DNA of 49,087 nt from Serinicoccus chungangensis (lineage in GTDB: Bacteria; Actinomycetota; Actinomycetes; Actinomycetales; Dermatophilaceae), in NCBI RefSeq assembly GCF_001483745.1, contig NZ_LQBL01000028.1, positions 241,290 through 290,376 of the forward strand, written 5' to 3'. Every line of letters begins with the position of its first letter. Positions within the stretch are counted from its first letter, which is position 1. Positions 25,338 through 33,458 of the stretch are shown piece after piece. The position numbers and the translations under genes are program-made. The notes below the pieces were generated by a model, which saw only the letters and a program-made list of their open reading frames with translations, did not search any database and had not been told where the DNA came from.

Positions 25338-25388
25338 GTGCTCCTTTTTCGAGCACCGACGGCGAAGCGCCGGACGGCCCCGATCATA
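25338..25388 (-). promoter_or_regulatory. Candidate internal promoter (TATGAT) and hairpin before the ThDP gene
   Basis: On the minus strand TATGAT (about 25383-25388) is a good -10 box in the hpaI-ThDP gap. Downstream, GTGCTC-GAAAAAG-GAGCAC (25338-25356) forms a small 6-bp hairpin with an unusual A5 loop. The gene could be expressed separately from the hpa genes; no clear -35 is seen. Confidence 0.4.
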
Positions 25389-25408
25389 CGCGTCCCTCGC
25401 GGACCGCC

Positions 25409-26209
25409 TCAGGAGCGCTCCTGCTGCCCGGCACCGTCCGGGAGGAACCGGCCGGCCAGCGCCTCCGAGCCGCGGGCGAGCAGCGCGACGTCGGCACCCA
25501 CGAGGACGAAGGCGGCACCCTGCCCGAGGTAGTCGTCCGCCACGGCCGGGTCGAAGGCGTTCACCCCGACGGGGGTGCCGGCCGCCCGCGTGGCCTCGAA
25601 GGTCCGCCGCACGGCCGCCCGCACGTCCGGATGGGTCTGCTGCCCCAGCAGGCCCATCGACGCCGCGAGGTCGCTCGGCCCCACGAAGACCCCGTCGACG
25701 CCGTCGACGGCCGCGATCTCGCCGGCCGCCGCGACCGCGGCGTCGGACTCGACCTGCACGAGCAGCGACACGTGGTCGTCGGCGTCGCCCAGATAGCCCT
25801 CGACCCGGTTCCACCGGGCCGAGCGCCCGAGGGCCGACCCGACACCGCGGCGTCCCCGCGGCGGGTAGCGCACGGCCGACACCGCCGCGACGGCCTCCTG
25901 CACGCTCTCGACCATGGGGACGAGGATGGTCTGCGCCCCCAGGTCCAGGACCTGCTTGATGACCACGGGGTCGGCGGAGGGGACGCGGACGACGGCGACG
26001 ACGGGGTATGCAGCCACCGCCTGCAGCTGCGCGAGGACCGACTCCAGCCCGTTGGGGGCGTGCTCCATGTCGATGAGCAGCCAGTCCAGGCCCGAGCCCG
26101 CGGCGATCTCGGCCACGAGCGGCGAGCCCGAGCAGACCCACATGCCGACCAGCGGCCGGTCGGCGCGGGCGAGCGCCTCGCGGAGGGTGGAGGTCAGACG
26201 AAGTGGCAC
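25409..26209 (-). CDS. hpaI: 4-hydroxy-2-oxoheptane-1,7-dioate aldolase (HpcH/HpaI)
   Basis: 266 residues of the class II pyruvate aldolase family. Motifs are GMWVCSGSPLVAEIAAGSGLDWLLIDMEH (catalytic loop and Asp-Met-Glu-His), PMVESVQEA (metal-binding Glu region) and VESDAAV followed by GVFVGPSDLAASMG. It splits 4-hydroxy-2-oxoheptanedioate into pyruvate and succinic semialdehyde, the last ring-derived step of homoprotocatechuate breakdown. GTG 26209 lies inside the 3' end of hpaH (16-base overlap), so translation is probably coupled. Confidence 0.9.
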   Translation of the reverse strand: MPLRLTSTLREALARADRPLVGMWVCSGSPLVAEIAAGSGLDWLLIDMEHAPNGLESVLAQLQAVAAYPVVAVVRVPSADPVVIKQVLDLGAQTILVPMVESVQEAVAAVSAVRYPPRGRRGVGSALGRSARWNRVEGYLGDADDHVSLLVQVESDAAVAAAGEIAAVDGVDGVFVGPSDLAASMGLLGQQTHPDVRAAVRRTFEATRAAGTPVGVNAFDPAVADDYLGQGAAFVLVGADVALLARGSEALAGRFLPDGAGQQERS

Positions 26210-26979
26210 GTGATGGTCCCCATGTCGGCGTAGTCGCAGTGGATGGTGTCGCCCCTCGAGACCCAGACCGGGCGGGTGAAGGACCCCGCGAGGATGATCT
26301 CCCCGGCCTCGAGCCGGTCCCCGTGCTGGTGGACCTTGTTGGCCAACCAGGCCACGCCGGTGGCGGGGTGGCCCAGGACGCCGGCGGCGACGCCGGTCTC
26401 CTCGACCTCCCCGTTGCGGGACAGCACCCCGGGGACCCAGCGCAGGTCGACCTCGTCCGGGCGCCGGCGGACGTCGCCGAGCACCATGGCCCCGTAGGCC
26501 GCGTTGTCGCTGATGGTGTCGACGATGGTGCGGCCCTCGAGCTCGATGTGGGAGTTGAGGACCTCCAGCGCCGGGACGGCGTGGTCGATCGCCGCCAGCG
26601 CGTCCTCCAGGGTGCAGTCCGGCCCGGTCAGCGGCTCGGCGAGGACGAACGCCAGCTCGACCTCGACCCGCACGTTGGAGAAGTCGTCGACCGGGATCTC
26701 GGCCCCGGAGGCGTGGACGGTGTCGTCGAACATGACGCCGTAGTCCGGCTCGGTGATCCCCGTGGCCTGCTGCATGGCCTTGGAGGTCAGCCCGATCTTG
26801 CGGCCCACCAGCCGGCGGCCGGCGGCGAGGTTCCGGTCCCGCCACACGCCCTGGATGGCGTAGGAGTCCTCGATGGTGGCCTCGGGGTGGCGCGCCGTGA
26901 TGCGCGGGACGACCGAGTGCGTCCGGTCGGCCTCGGCCAGCTCCTCGGCGATCGTCGCGATCTGCTCGGGCGTCAGCAT
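26194..26979 (-). CDS. hpaH: 2-oxo-hept-3-ene-1,7-dioate hydratase
   Basis: 261 residues of the FAH-superfamily hydratase group (MhpD/HpaH). Recognisable stretches are [40 protein letters not shown] (metal-binding E-x-E), [25 protein letters not shown], and [14 protein letters not shown]. It adds water to 2-oxohept-3-enedioate, giving the HpaI substrate. A GGGGAGGA Shine-Dalgarno precedes ATG 26979, and only 16 bases separate it from hpaD. Confidence 0.92.
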   Translation of the reverse strand: MLTPEQIATIAEELAEADRTHSVVPRITARHPEATIEDSYAIQGVWRDRNLAAGRRLVGRKIGLTSKAMQQATGITEPDYGVMFDDTVHASGAEIPVDDFSNVRVEVELAFVLAEPLTGPDCTLEDALAAIDHAVPALEVLNSHIELEGRTIVDTISDNAAYGAMVLGDVRRRPDEVDLRWVPGVLSRNGEVEETGVAAGVLGHPATGVAWLANKVHQHGDRLEAGEIILAGSFTRPVWVSRGDTIHCDYADMGTITCHFV

Positions 26980-26995
26980 CCCTGGTCCTCCCCGG

Positions 26996-28162
26996 TCACA
27001 GCTGGTGCCCCAGCTTGTACTCGCCCTTCTTCCAGTCGGGCATCTCCTCGTCCTCGTCGCGCCGGGTGTAGGAGAAGCCGTCCGCGCCGATGGTCACCTG
27101 CATCTCGGAGTCGTCCGTCCTCGCCACGACCGGCTGCGGGTCGCCGTCGAGGTCGAGCACGAGCGAGGCCTCGGTGTACCACGACGGCACCACCGGGTTG
27201 CCCCACCAGTCGCGGCGCTGGTTGTCGTGGACGTCCCAGGTGATGACCGGGTTGTCGGGGTCGCCGGTGTAGTAGTCCTGGGTGTAGATCTCCACGCGGT
27301 GCCCGTCCGGGTCGCGCAGGTAGAGGTAGAAGGCGTTGGACACGCCGTGCCGGCCCGGGCCGCGCTCGATGGCGTCCGACCGGCGCAGCGCCCCGAGCTT
27401 GTCGCAGATCGCCAGGATGTTGTGCTTCTCGTGCGTCGAGAAGGCGACGTGGTGCATGCGCGGGCCGTCACCGCCGGTCATGGCGGTGTCGTGCACGGTC
27501 GGCTTGCGGCGCATCCACGCGGCATACACCGTGCCCGCGTCGTCCTGGATGTCCTCGGTGACCCGGAACCCGAGGTCCTGCATGAACCGCGTGGCGCGGG
27601 GCACGTCGGGGGTCACCTGGTTGAAGTGGTCCAGGCGCACCAGCGCACCGGGGGTGTAGAGGTCGTAGCGCCAGGCCAGGCGCTCCACGTGCTCGACGTC
27701 GTGGAAGAACTCGTAGGGGAAGCCGAGCGGGTCGGTGACGCGGACCGAGTCGCCGACGCCCCGGACCCAGCCCTCGGGCCGCCGCTCGACGCGGCACCCC
27801 AGCTCGGTGTAGAACGCGACCGCCCTGTCCAGGTCCTCCGGGGTGCGGACCCGGTAGGAGAAGGCCGCCACCGCGGCGACCGGCCCCTGGCGCAGGACGA
27901 GGTTGTGGTGGATGAACTCCTCGATCGAGCGCAGGTAGACGGTCGACTCGTCCTCCTCGGTCACGGTCAGCCCGAGGACGTCCACGTAGAACGCCCGCGA
28001 GGCGGCCAGGTCGGTGACGACGATCTCCATGGAGGCGCAGCGCAGGATGTCGGGCGCCGGTACCGACGGGGTCGGGACCGGGTCGTCGGTGTGGATGGGC
28101 GCCTCCTGGGACACGTAGTAGCCCGAGGAGGTGAGGGTCTTGTCGGTATGCCTGTCGCTCAT
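26996..28162 (-). CDS. hpaD: 3,4-dihydroxyphenylacetate 2,3-dioxygenase (extradiol, VOC fold)
   Basis: 388 residues, close in pattern to the homoprotocatechuate 2,3-dioxygenases of Brevibacterium (iron) and Arthrobacter MndD (manganese). Metal ligands are the His in RLDHFNQVTPD, the His in RMHHVAFSTHEKHN, and the Glu in GHRVEIYTQDYYTGDPDNP. Four beta-alpha-beta-beta-beta modules and the C-terminal lid (WWGNPVVPSWYTEAS) are present. It opens the ring of homoprotocatechuate to 5-carboxymethyl-2-hydroxymuconate semialdehyde. Whether it uses Fe or Mn cannot be read from sequence alone. AAGGA precedes ATG 28162. Confidence 0.95.
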   Translation of the reverse strand: MSDRHTDKTLTSSGYYVSQEAPIHTDDPVPTPSVPAPDILRCASMEIVVTDLAASRAFYVDVLGLTVTEEDESTVYLRSIEEFIHHNLVLRQGPVAAVAAFSYRVRTPEDLDRAVAFYTELGCRVERRPEGWVRGVGDSVRVTDPLGFPYEFFHDVEHVERLAWRYDLYTPGALVRLDHFNQVTPDVPRATRFMQDLGFRVTEDIQDDAGTVYAAWMRRKPTVHDTAMTGGDGPRMHHVAFSTHEKHNILAICDKLGALRRSDAIERGPGRHGVSNAFYLYLRDPDGHRVEIYTQDYYTGDPDNPVITWDVHDNQRRDWWGNPVVPSWYTEASLVLDLDGDPQPVVARTDDSEMQVTIGADGFSYTRRDEDEEMPDWKKGEYKLGHQL

Positions 28163-28214
28163 GTCGCGTCCTTGCGAGGTCGGGGTGGTCGGGGCGGCTG
28201 CCCGGGGCGGGCGG

Positions 28215-29747
28215 TCAACGGCCCGCCGGGTCCTGCTTGCCGAAGGTGGGGTGGTGGGCGGCGCCCAGGGTGATGTGCACGGCCTGCTGGTCGGTGTAGA
28301 AGTCGATGGACCGGTAGCCGCCCTCGTGGCCCAGGCCCGAGGCCTTGACGCCCCCGAAGGGCGTGCGCAGGTCGCGGACGTTGTTGGAGTTGAGCCACAC
28401 CATGCCCGCCTCCACGCTCTGGGCGAAGGTGTGCGCCCGCCGGAGGTCGTTGGTCCAGATGTAGGCGGCGAGCCCGTACCTCACCCCGTTGGCCAGCTCG
28501 AGGGCCTCCGCCTCGGTGTCGAAGGGGGTGATCGCGACGACCGGCCCGAAGATCTCCTCCTGGAAGATCCGGGCGTCCCGGGGGACGTCCGCGAAGACCG
28601 TCGGCGCGACGAAGTTGCCCGTCTCGAAGCCCTCGGGCCGGCCGCCGCCGGCGACCAGACGGCCCTCGCTCCTGCCCAGCTCGATGTAGCCCATGACCTT
28701 GTCGAAGTGCTCGGGGTGGACCAGGGCACCGACCTCGGTCCGCTCGTCGTGCGGGTGCCCCACGACGACGCGCTGCGCCTGCGCGGCATACCGCTCGACG
28801 AACTCGTCGTAGACCTCGCGCTGCACGAGGATGCGGCTGCCCGCGGTGCACCGCTCCCCGTTGAGGGAGAAGACCCCGAAGATCGTCGCGTCGATGGCCG
28901 CGTCCAGGTCGGCGTCGGCGAAGACGACGGCCGGCGACTTGCCGCCCAGCTCCATGGAGAGGCCCTTGAGGTGGGGCGCGGCGTTGGCGAAGATGAGCTG
29001 CCCGGTGCTGCTCTCCCCCGTGAAGGAGATGAGCGGGACGTCGGGGTGCTTGACCAGCGCGTCACCGGCCTCCTCCCCCAGCCCGTTGACCAGGTTGAAG
29101 ACCCCCGGCGGCACCCCCGCCTCCTCGAAGATCCCTGCCCACAGCGAGGCCGACAGCGGGGTGAACTCGGCCGGCTTGAGCACCACCGTGTTGCCGGTGG
29201 CCAGCGCCGGGCCCAGCTTCCAGGACTCCAGCATGAACGGCGTGTTCCAGGGGGTGATGAGCCCCGCCACCCCGATGGGCTTGCGGTTGACGTAGTTCAC
29301 CTGGCGCCCGGGCACCTTGTAGGTGTCGTCCGCCTGCGCCACCACCAGGTCGGCGAAGAACCGGAAGTTCTCCGCGGCCCGGCGGGCCTGGCCGAGGGCC
29401 TGGGTGATCGGCAGCCCGGAGTCGAAGGACTCCAGCTCGGCCAGCCGGGCGTCCCGGGACTCCACGATGTCGGCGACCCGGTGCAGGATGCGGCTGCGCT
29501 CGCGCGGCAGCATCCCCGGCCAGGGCCCCTCGGTGAAGGCGCGACGGGCGGCGGCGACGGCTCGGTCGACGTCGGCCTGCGTGCCGGCCGCCGCGTGCAG
29601 GTAGGTCTCGTTCGAGACGGGGTCGAGCACCTCGAAGGTCGCCCCGTCGAGGGAGTCGACGAGCTCGCCGTCGATGTAGTGCTGGATGCGCTCGGGCAGG
29701 TCCGCGGGGCGGTGCCCCGCGCCCGTGGGTCCGGTGGGGTCGGTCAT
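28215..29747 (-). CDS. hpaE: 5-carboxymethyl-2-hydroxymuconate semialdehyde dehydrogenase
   Basis: 510 residues of the NAD-dependent aldehyde dehydrogenase family. It has TPWNTPFMLESWK, SFTGESSTGQ, the Glu motif MELGGKSPAVVF near residue 265, and the catalytic Cys in NGERCTAGSR near 300. Placed between the ring-cleavage dioxygenase and the isomerase/decarboxylase fusion, it should oxidise the ring-cleavage semialdehyde to 5-carboxymethyl-2-hydroxymuconate. AGGAGGAGC precedes ATG 29747. Confidence 0.92.
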   Translation of the reverse strand: MTDPTGPTGAGHRPADLPERIQHYIDGELVDSLDGATFEVLDPVSNETYLHAAAGTQADVDRAVAAARRAFTEGPWPGMLPRERSRILHRVADIVESRDARLAELESFDSGLPITQALGQARRAAENFRFFADLVVAQADDTYKVPGRQVNYVNRKPIGVAGLITPWNTPFMLESWKLGPALATGNTVVLKPAEFTPLSASLWAGIFEEAGVPPGVFNLVNGLGEEAGDALVKHPDVPLISFTGESSTGQLIFANAAPHLKGLSMELGGKSPAVVFADADLDAAIDATIFGVFSLNGERCTAGSRILVQREVYDEFVERYAAQAQRVVVGHPHDERTEVGALVHPEHFDKVMGYIELGRSEGRLVAGGGRPEGFETGNFVAPTVFADVPRDARIFQEEIFGPVVAITPFDTEAEALELANGVRYGLAAYIWTNDLRRAHTFAQSVEAGMVWLNSNNVRDLRTPFGGVKASGLGHEGGYRSIDFYTDQQAVHITLGAAHHPTFGKQDPAGR

Positions 29748-29786
29748 CGTGCTCCTCCTGGGGTGGTCGGGATCGGCGTCATCGGC

Positions 29787-31376
29787 TCAGGCCTGCTCGT
29801 GGCGCCAGGAGTCGTACCTCGCCCGCCACCCGGCGTCCATGGGGAAGAGCCCGTCGACGGGGTGGCCCTCGGCGACCCGCTCGGCGATCCAGGCGTCCTC
29901 GGACTCCTTGGCGAGGGCGGCGTCGGCGACCTCGCGGGCCAGGCCGGGCGGGATGACGACGACCCCGTCCGCGTCGCCGACGAGGATGTCGCCGGGCTGG
30001 ACCGTCGTGCCGCCGCAGGCGATGGTGAGGTCGTGGTCCCACGGCACGTGTCGGCGCCCCAGGACCGCGGGGTGGGCGCCCGCGCTGTAGACGGGGATGC
30101 CGACGGCGGCGACCGCGTCGTGGTCCCGCACCCCGCCGTCGGTGACGATGCCGGCGGCGCCGTTGGCGTGGGCGCGGATCGCGAGGATGTCGCCGAGGGT
30201 CCCCGAGCCGGCCTCGCCGCGCGCCTCGATGACGACGACCTCGCCCTCGCGCACGGCGTCGAAGACCCGCTTCTGGGCGTTGTAGCCCCCGCCGTGGCTG
30301 CGGAAGAGGTCCTCGCGGTTGGGCACGAAGCGCAGGGTGCGGGCCACGCCCACGAGCTTGGCCCCGGGGTGCAGCGGGCGCACCCCGTCGATGGTGACGT
30401 TGTCGAGCCCGCGCTGGCGCAGCTGCTGCGACAGCCCGGCGACGGGCACCTGCAGGAGCAGCTCCCGCAGGTCCGGGTCGAGGCCGGGTCCAGCCGCGGT
30501 CTCCCCCTGGGCCTCCTCGGCACCGGGGTCCTCGGCCGGCAGACCGGCCGCCTCCCGGGAGCCCCACGCCTCGGCCCGTTGCGTGTCGTCGACCGAGGGC
30601 AGCGACCCCAGGCCGGGGTCGAAGCCGCCCTCCCCCTCGACCACGGTGGTGACGAGCCGACCGCTGCTGGGCGTGCCCGCGGCCGTGGGGGCGTCCACCT
30701 CGACCTCGACGACGTCACCGGGGACGACGACCGAGGAGCCGGCGGGGGTGCCGGTGAGGATGACGTCCCCGGTCTCCAGGGTGAGGTGCTGCGCGAGGTC
30801 GGCGACGATCTGCGGGAGCGTGAAGAGCAGGTCCGCGGTGGTGTCCTCCTGCACGAGGTCGCCGTTCACCCAGGTGCGGACCCGCAGCCCGGCCGGGTCG
30901 ACGGTGCTCGCGTCCACGAGCCCCGGTCCGACCGGGGTGTACCCGTCGCGCCCCTTGGACCGGGTGTTGGACCCCTTGTCGTTGGCGCGCAGGTCGTAGA
31001 GCCCGAGGTCGTCGGCAGCCGTCACCCACCCGACGTGCGACCACGCGTCCTGCTCGGTGACGTGGCGTGCCGGTCTGCCGATGACCAGGGCCACCTCTCC
31101 CTCGAAGGCCAGCAGCTCGGTCCCGGGGGGGCGCTCGACCGTGCTCGGGGACGCCGCCACCGAGCTCGACGGCTTGAGGAAGTAGGACGGCGCCTCCGGC
31201 CGCCGCCCGCGCTGGTCGGCCCGCGAGCGGTAGCTGAGGTGCACGGCGATGATCTTGCCGGGCCGGCCCGGCAGCGCGGCGAACCGCGGGTCCGGGCCCT
31301 CCTCCTCCGGTGCGGTGTCGGCGGCGCCGTCGGTGGTGCGGCCGGTCGGCATCGGAGCTCCCTCGCTCATCGTCAT
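29787..31376 (-). CDS. FAH-domain isomerase/decarboxylase fused to an RraA-like domain
   Basis: 529 residues, first gene of the hpa operon. Residues ~35-240 are a fumarylacetoacetate-hydrolase-type domain (FEGEVALVIGRPARHV with the metal Glu pair, YTPVGPG, and LETGDVILTGTPAGSS), as in HpaG/HpcE. A Gly/Ala/Glu-rich linker (~245-290) leads to an RraA-like domain (~295-529) with GDILAIRAHANGAAGIVTDGGVRD, the pattern of HMG/CHA aldolases and oxaloacetate decarboxylases. E. coli HpcE instead joins two FAH domains for decarboxylation and isomerisation. Here the RraA half may take one of the two steps. ATG 31376 follows TACGGT plus six bases; the longer in-frame ORF start at 31526 is unlikely. Confidence 0.88.
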   Translation of the reverse strand: MTMSEGAPMPTGRTTDGAADTAPEEEGPDPRFAALPGRPGKIIAVHLSYRSRADQRGRRPEAPSYFLKPSSSVAASPSTVERPPGTELLAFEGEVALVIGRPARHVTEQDAWSHVGWVTAADDLGLYDLRANDKGSNTRSKGRDGYTPVGPGLVDASTVDPAGLRVRTWVNGDLVQEDTTADLLFTLPQIVADLAQHLTLETGDVILTGTPAGSSVVVPGDVVEVEVDAPTAAGTPSSGRLVTTVVEGEGGFDPGLGSLPSVDDTQRAEAWGSREAAGLPAEDPGAEEAQGETAAGPGLDPDLRELLLQVPVAGLSQQLRQRGLDNVTIDGVRPLHPGAKLVGVARTLRFVPNREDLFRSHGGGYNAQKRVFDAVREGEVVVIEARGEAGSGTLGDILAIRAHANGAAGIVTDGGVRDHDAVAAVGIPVYSAGAHPAVLGRRHVPWDHDLTIACGGTTVQPGDILVGDADGVVVIPPGLAREVADAALAKESEDAWIAERVAEGHPVDGLFPMDAGWRARYDSWRHEQA

Positions 31377-31382
31377 GGCTAG

Positions 31383-31388
31383 ACCGTA
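31383..31388 (-). promoter_or_regulatory. -10 box TACGGT, leaderless geometry (hpa operon)
   Basis: Minus-strand TACGGT ends six bases before ATG 31376 and would drive the six-gene hpa cluster. The 152-base gap to the divergent monooxygenase gene must also hold that gene's promoter and any shared regulator site; no clear palindrome was seen. Confidence 0.5.
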
Positions 31389-31528
31389 GCCGGAGTCCGT
31401 GGTCGCGCCGAAGGGGACCACAGCCCGCTCGTCCGACGGGTCCGGACCCGTCCCCGCCCGCCGTGCGATGCTGAGCCGGTCCGTGCAGCGCAGCCCGCCG
31501 TCCCCGGTCGACGAAGGAGTCACCACCC

Positions 31529-33424
31529 ATGCAGTTCCACCACCACGGCTACGTGTCGGGCGACCCGCGCGTGCAGGAGGCCGCCGGCACGGGGGTGGAC
31601 CGCCCCACCGAGCTCCCGGACACCACCGACGTGCTGCTCGTCGGGTCGGGCCCGGCGGGCATGCTGCTGGCGGCGCAGCTGTCGCAGTTCCCCCAGGTGT
31701 CCACCCGGATCATCGAGCGGCGGGAGGGCCGGCTGCCGCTGGGTCAGGCGGACGGCATCCAGCCGCGCAGCGTCGAGACGTTCCAGGCCTTCGGGTTCGC
31801 CGAGCGCATCGTCGCGGAGGCCTACAACATCGCCTACATGAACTTCTGGGGCCCCGACCCCGAGCACCCGGAGAACATCGTCCGCACCGCCCGGACCGAG
31901 GACTACGGGCTGAAGATCAGCGAGTTCCCCCACCTCATCGTCAACCAGGCGCGGGTGCTCGACTACTTCGCCGAGGCCGCGCGCCACGGACCCGGCCGGA
32001 TCGTCCCGGACTACGGCGTGGAGTTCGTCGGGCTCACCGTCCACGAGGAGGGCGACCACCCCGTCGAGGTCCGCCTCCGCCACGTCGCCGGCGACCAGGA
32101 GGGCGAGGAGCGCACGGTCCGGGCGAGGTATGTCGTGGGGTGCGACGGCGCGCGCAGCGGGGTGCGCCAGGCCATCGGGCGGCGGCACACGGGGCAGTCC
32201 GCCGCGCACGCCTGGGGCGTCATGGACGTGCTCGTCAACACCGACTTCCCCGACTGGCGCACGAAGTGCGCGATCAACGCCGCGGCCGGCAACATCCTGC
32301 ACATCCCCCGCGAGGGGGGCTACCTCAGCCGAATGTACATCGACCTGGGCGAGTCGCCGGAGGACCCTGACCACGCGATCCGGCGCACCCCCATCGCGGA
32401 CATCATCCGGCGGGCCAACGAGATCCTGCACCCCTACTCCATCGACGTGAAGGAGGTCGCCTGGCACAGCGTCTACGAGGTCGGTCACCGGGTGACCGAC
32501 AAGTTCGACGACGTCCCGGAGGGCTCGGACCGGGCACCGCGGGTCTTCCTCACCGGCGACGCCTGCCACACGCACAGCGCCAAGGCGGGCCAGGGCATGA
32601 ACGTCTCGATGCAGGACGGCTTCAACCTCGGGTGGAAGCTCGGTCACGTGCTCACCGGGCTCAGCCCCGCCTCGTTGCTCTCGACCTACTCGGCCGAGCG
32701 TCAGCCGGTCGCCCAGGAGCTCATCGACTTCGACCGTGAGTGGTCATCCCTCATGGCGCGCAAGCCGCAGGACATCTCCGACCCCTCCGAGCTGGCGACC
32801 TTCTACCTGGGCACCGCCGAGTTCCCCTCCGGCTTCATGACCCAGTACGCCCCCTCCACCCTCGTGGCCGACACCGGCCACCAGGACCTGGCCGAGGGGT
32901 TCCCGCTGGGCAAGCGCCTCAAGTCCGCCGAGGTGGTCCGGGTCTGTGACGGCAACGCCGTGCACCTGGGGCACCACGCACGGGCGGACGGACGGTGGCG
33001 CATCTACGCCTTCGCGGACGCGCCCGTCGCCGGCGAGGCCTCGGCGCTCTCCGACTGGGCCGCATGGGTGGCGTCGCCGGAGTCCCCGGTCTCCCGGTTC
33101 ACGCCGGAGGGGGCCGACCCGGACGCCGTCTTCGACGTCAAGGTCGTCTACCAGCAGGCCTACGAGGACGTCGACCTCGGTCAGGTCCCAGAGGTGTTCC
33201 TCCCCCGGAGCGGGCCGCTGGGCCTCACCGACTGGGAGAAGGTCTTCGCCGCCGCGCCCAACGCCTGGACGGACACGGACATCTTCGTCGAGCGCGGGCT
33301 GTCCCGGGACGGGGTGGTCGTCGTCGTGCGGCCGGACCAGTACGTCTCGGCGATCCTCCCGCTGACCGCGACGCAGGAGCTGGGCGCCTACTTCGACGCG
33401 AACATGCTGGCGCCCCGTCGCTGA
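31529..33424 (+). CDS. FAD-dependent aromatic monooxygenase (MobA/phenol hydroxylase type)
   Basis: 631 residues. The FAD motif is DVLLVGSGPAGMLLAAQL (residues ~32-50), followed by the ribose-binding Glu in IIERREG and GQADGIQPRSVETFQAFGFA. CDGARSGVRQAIG is the middle DG motif, and VFLTGDACHTHSAKAGQGMNVSMQDGFNLGWKL the C-terminal GD motif. A thioredoxin-like C-terminal domain ends VVVVRPDQYVSAILPL. Length and wording closely follow 3-hydroxybenzoate 4-monooxygenase of Comamonas. Beside the hpa genes, a 3-hydroxyphenylacetate or similar 4-hydroxylation giving homoprotocatechuate is a natural inference. Shine-Dalgarno AAGGAG before ATG 31529. Confidence 0.87.
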   Translation: MQFHHHGYVSGDPRVQEAAGTGVDRPTELPDTTDVLLVGSGPAGMLLAAQLSQFPQVSTRIIERREGRLPLGQADGIQPRSVETFQAFGFAERIVAEAYNIAYMNFWGPDPEHPENIVRTARTEDYGLKISEFPHLIVNQARVLDYFAEAARHGPGRIVPDYGVEFVGLTVHEEGDHPVEVRLRHVAGDQEGEERTVRARYVVGCDGARSGVRQAIGRRHTGQSAAHAWGVMDVLVNTDFPDWRTKCAINAAAGNILHIPREGGYLSRMYIDLGESPEDPDHAIRRTPIADIIRRANEILHPYSIDVKEVAWHSVYEVGHRVTDKFDDVPEGSDRAPRVFLTGDACHTHSAKAGQGMNVSMQDGFNLGWKLGHVLTGLSPASLLSTYSAERQPVAQELIDFDREWSSLMARKPQDISDPSELATFYLGTAEFPSGFMTQYAPSTLVADTGHQDLAEGFPLGKRLKSAEVVRVCDGNAVHLGHHARADGRWRIYAFADAPVAGEASALSDWAAWVASPESPVSRFTPEGADPDAVFDVKVVYQQAYEDVDLGQVPEVFLPRSGPLGLTDWEKVFAAAPNAWTDTDIFVERGLSRDGVVVVVRPDQYVSAILPLTATQELGAYFDANMLAPRR

Positions 33425-33445
33425 GACCGGGGTGCGCGGGGCGCC

Positions 33446-33451
33446 TATGCT
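33446..33451 (+). promoter_or_regulatory. -10 box TATGCT, leaderless geometry (AI-2E transporter)
   Basis: TATGCT ends seven bases before ATG 33459. This favours that start over the upstream in-frame GTG 33432. Confidence 0.45.
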
Positions 33452-33458
33452 GCGTGCC

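Noticed and set aside
25338-25356. Small hairpin with A5 loop as a terminator after hpaI
   Set aside because: The stem is only six pairs and no T-run follows in the hpaI transcript direction, so I list it only with the candidate promoter.
28131-31382. A 1083-codon open frame on the plus strand opposite hpaE and the FAH-RraA gene
   Set aside because: It has no recognisable motif, an Asp/Val/Gly/Arg-biased composition typical of antisense frames in GC-rich genes, and both minus-strand genes are convincing.
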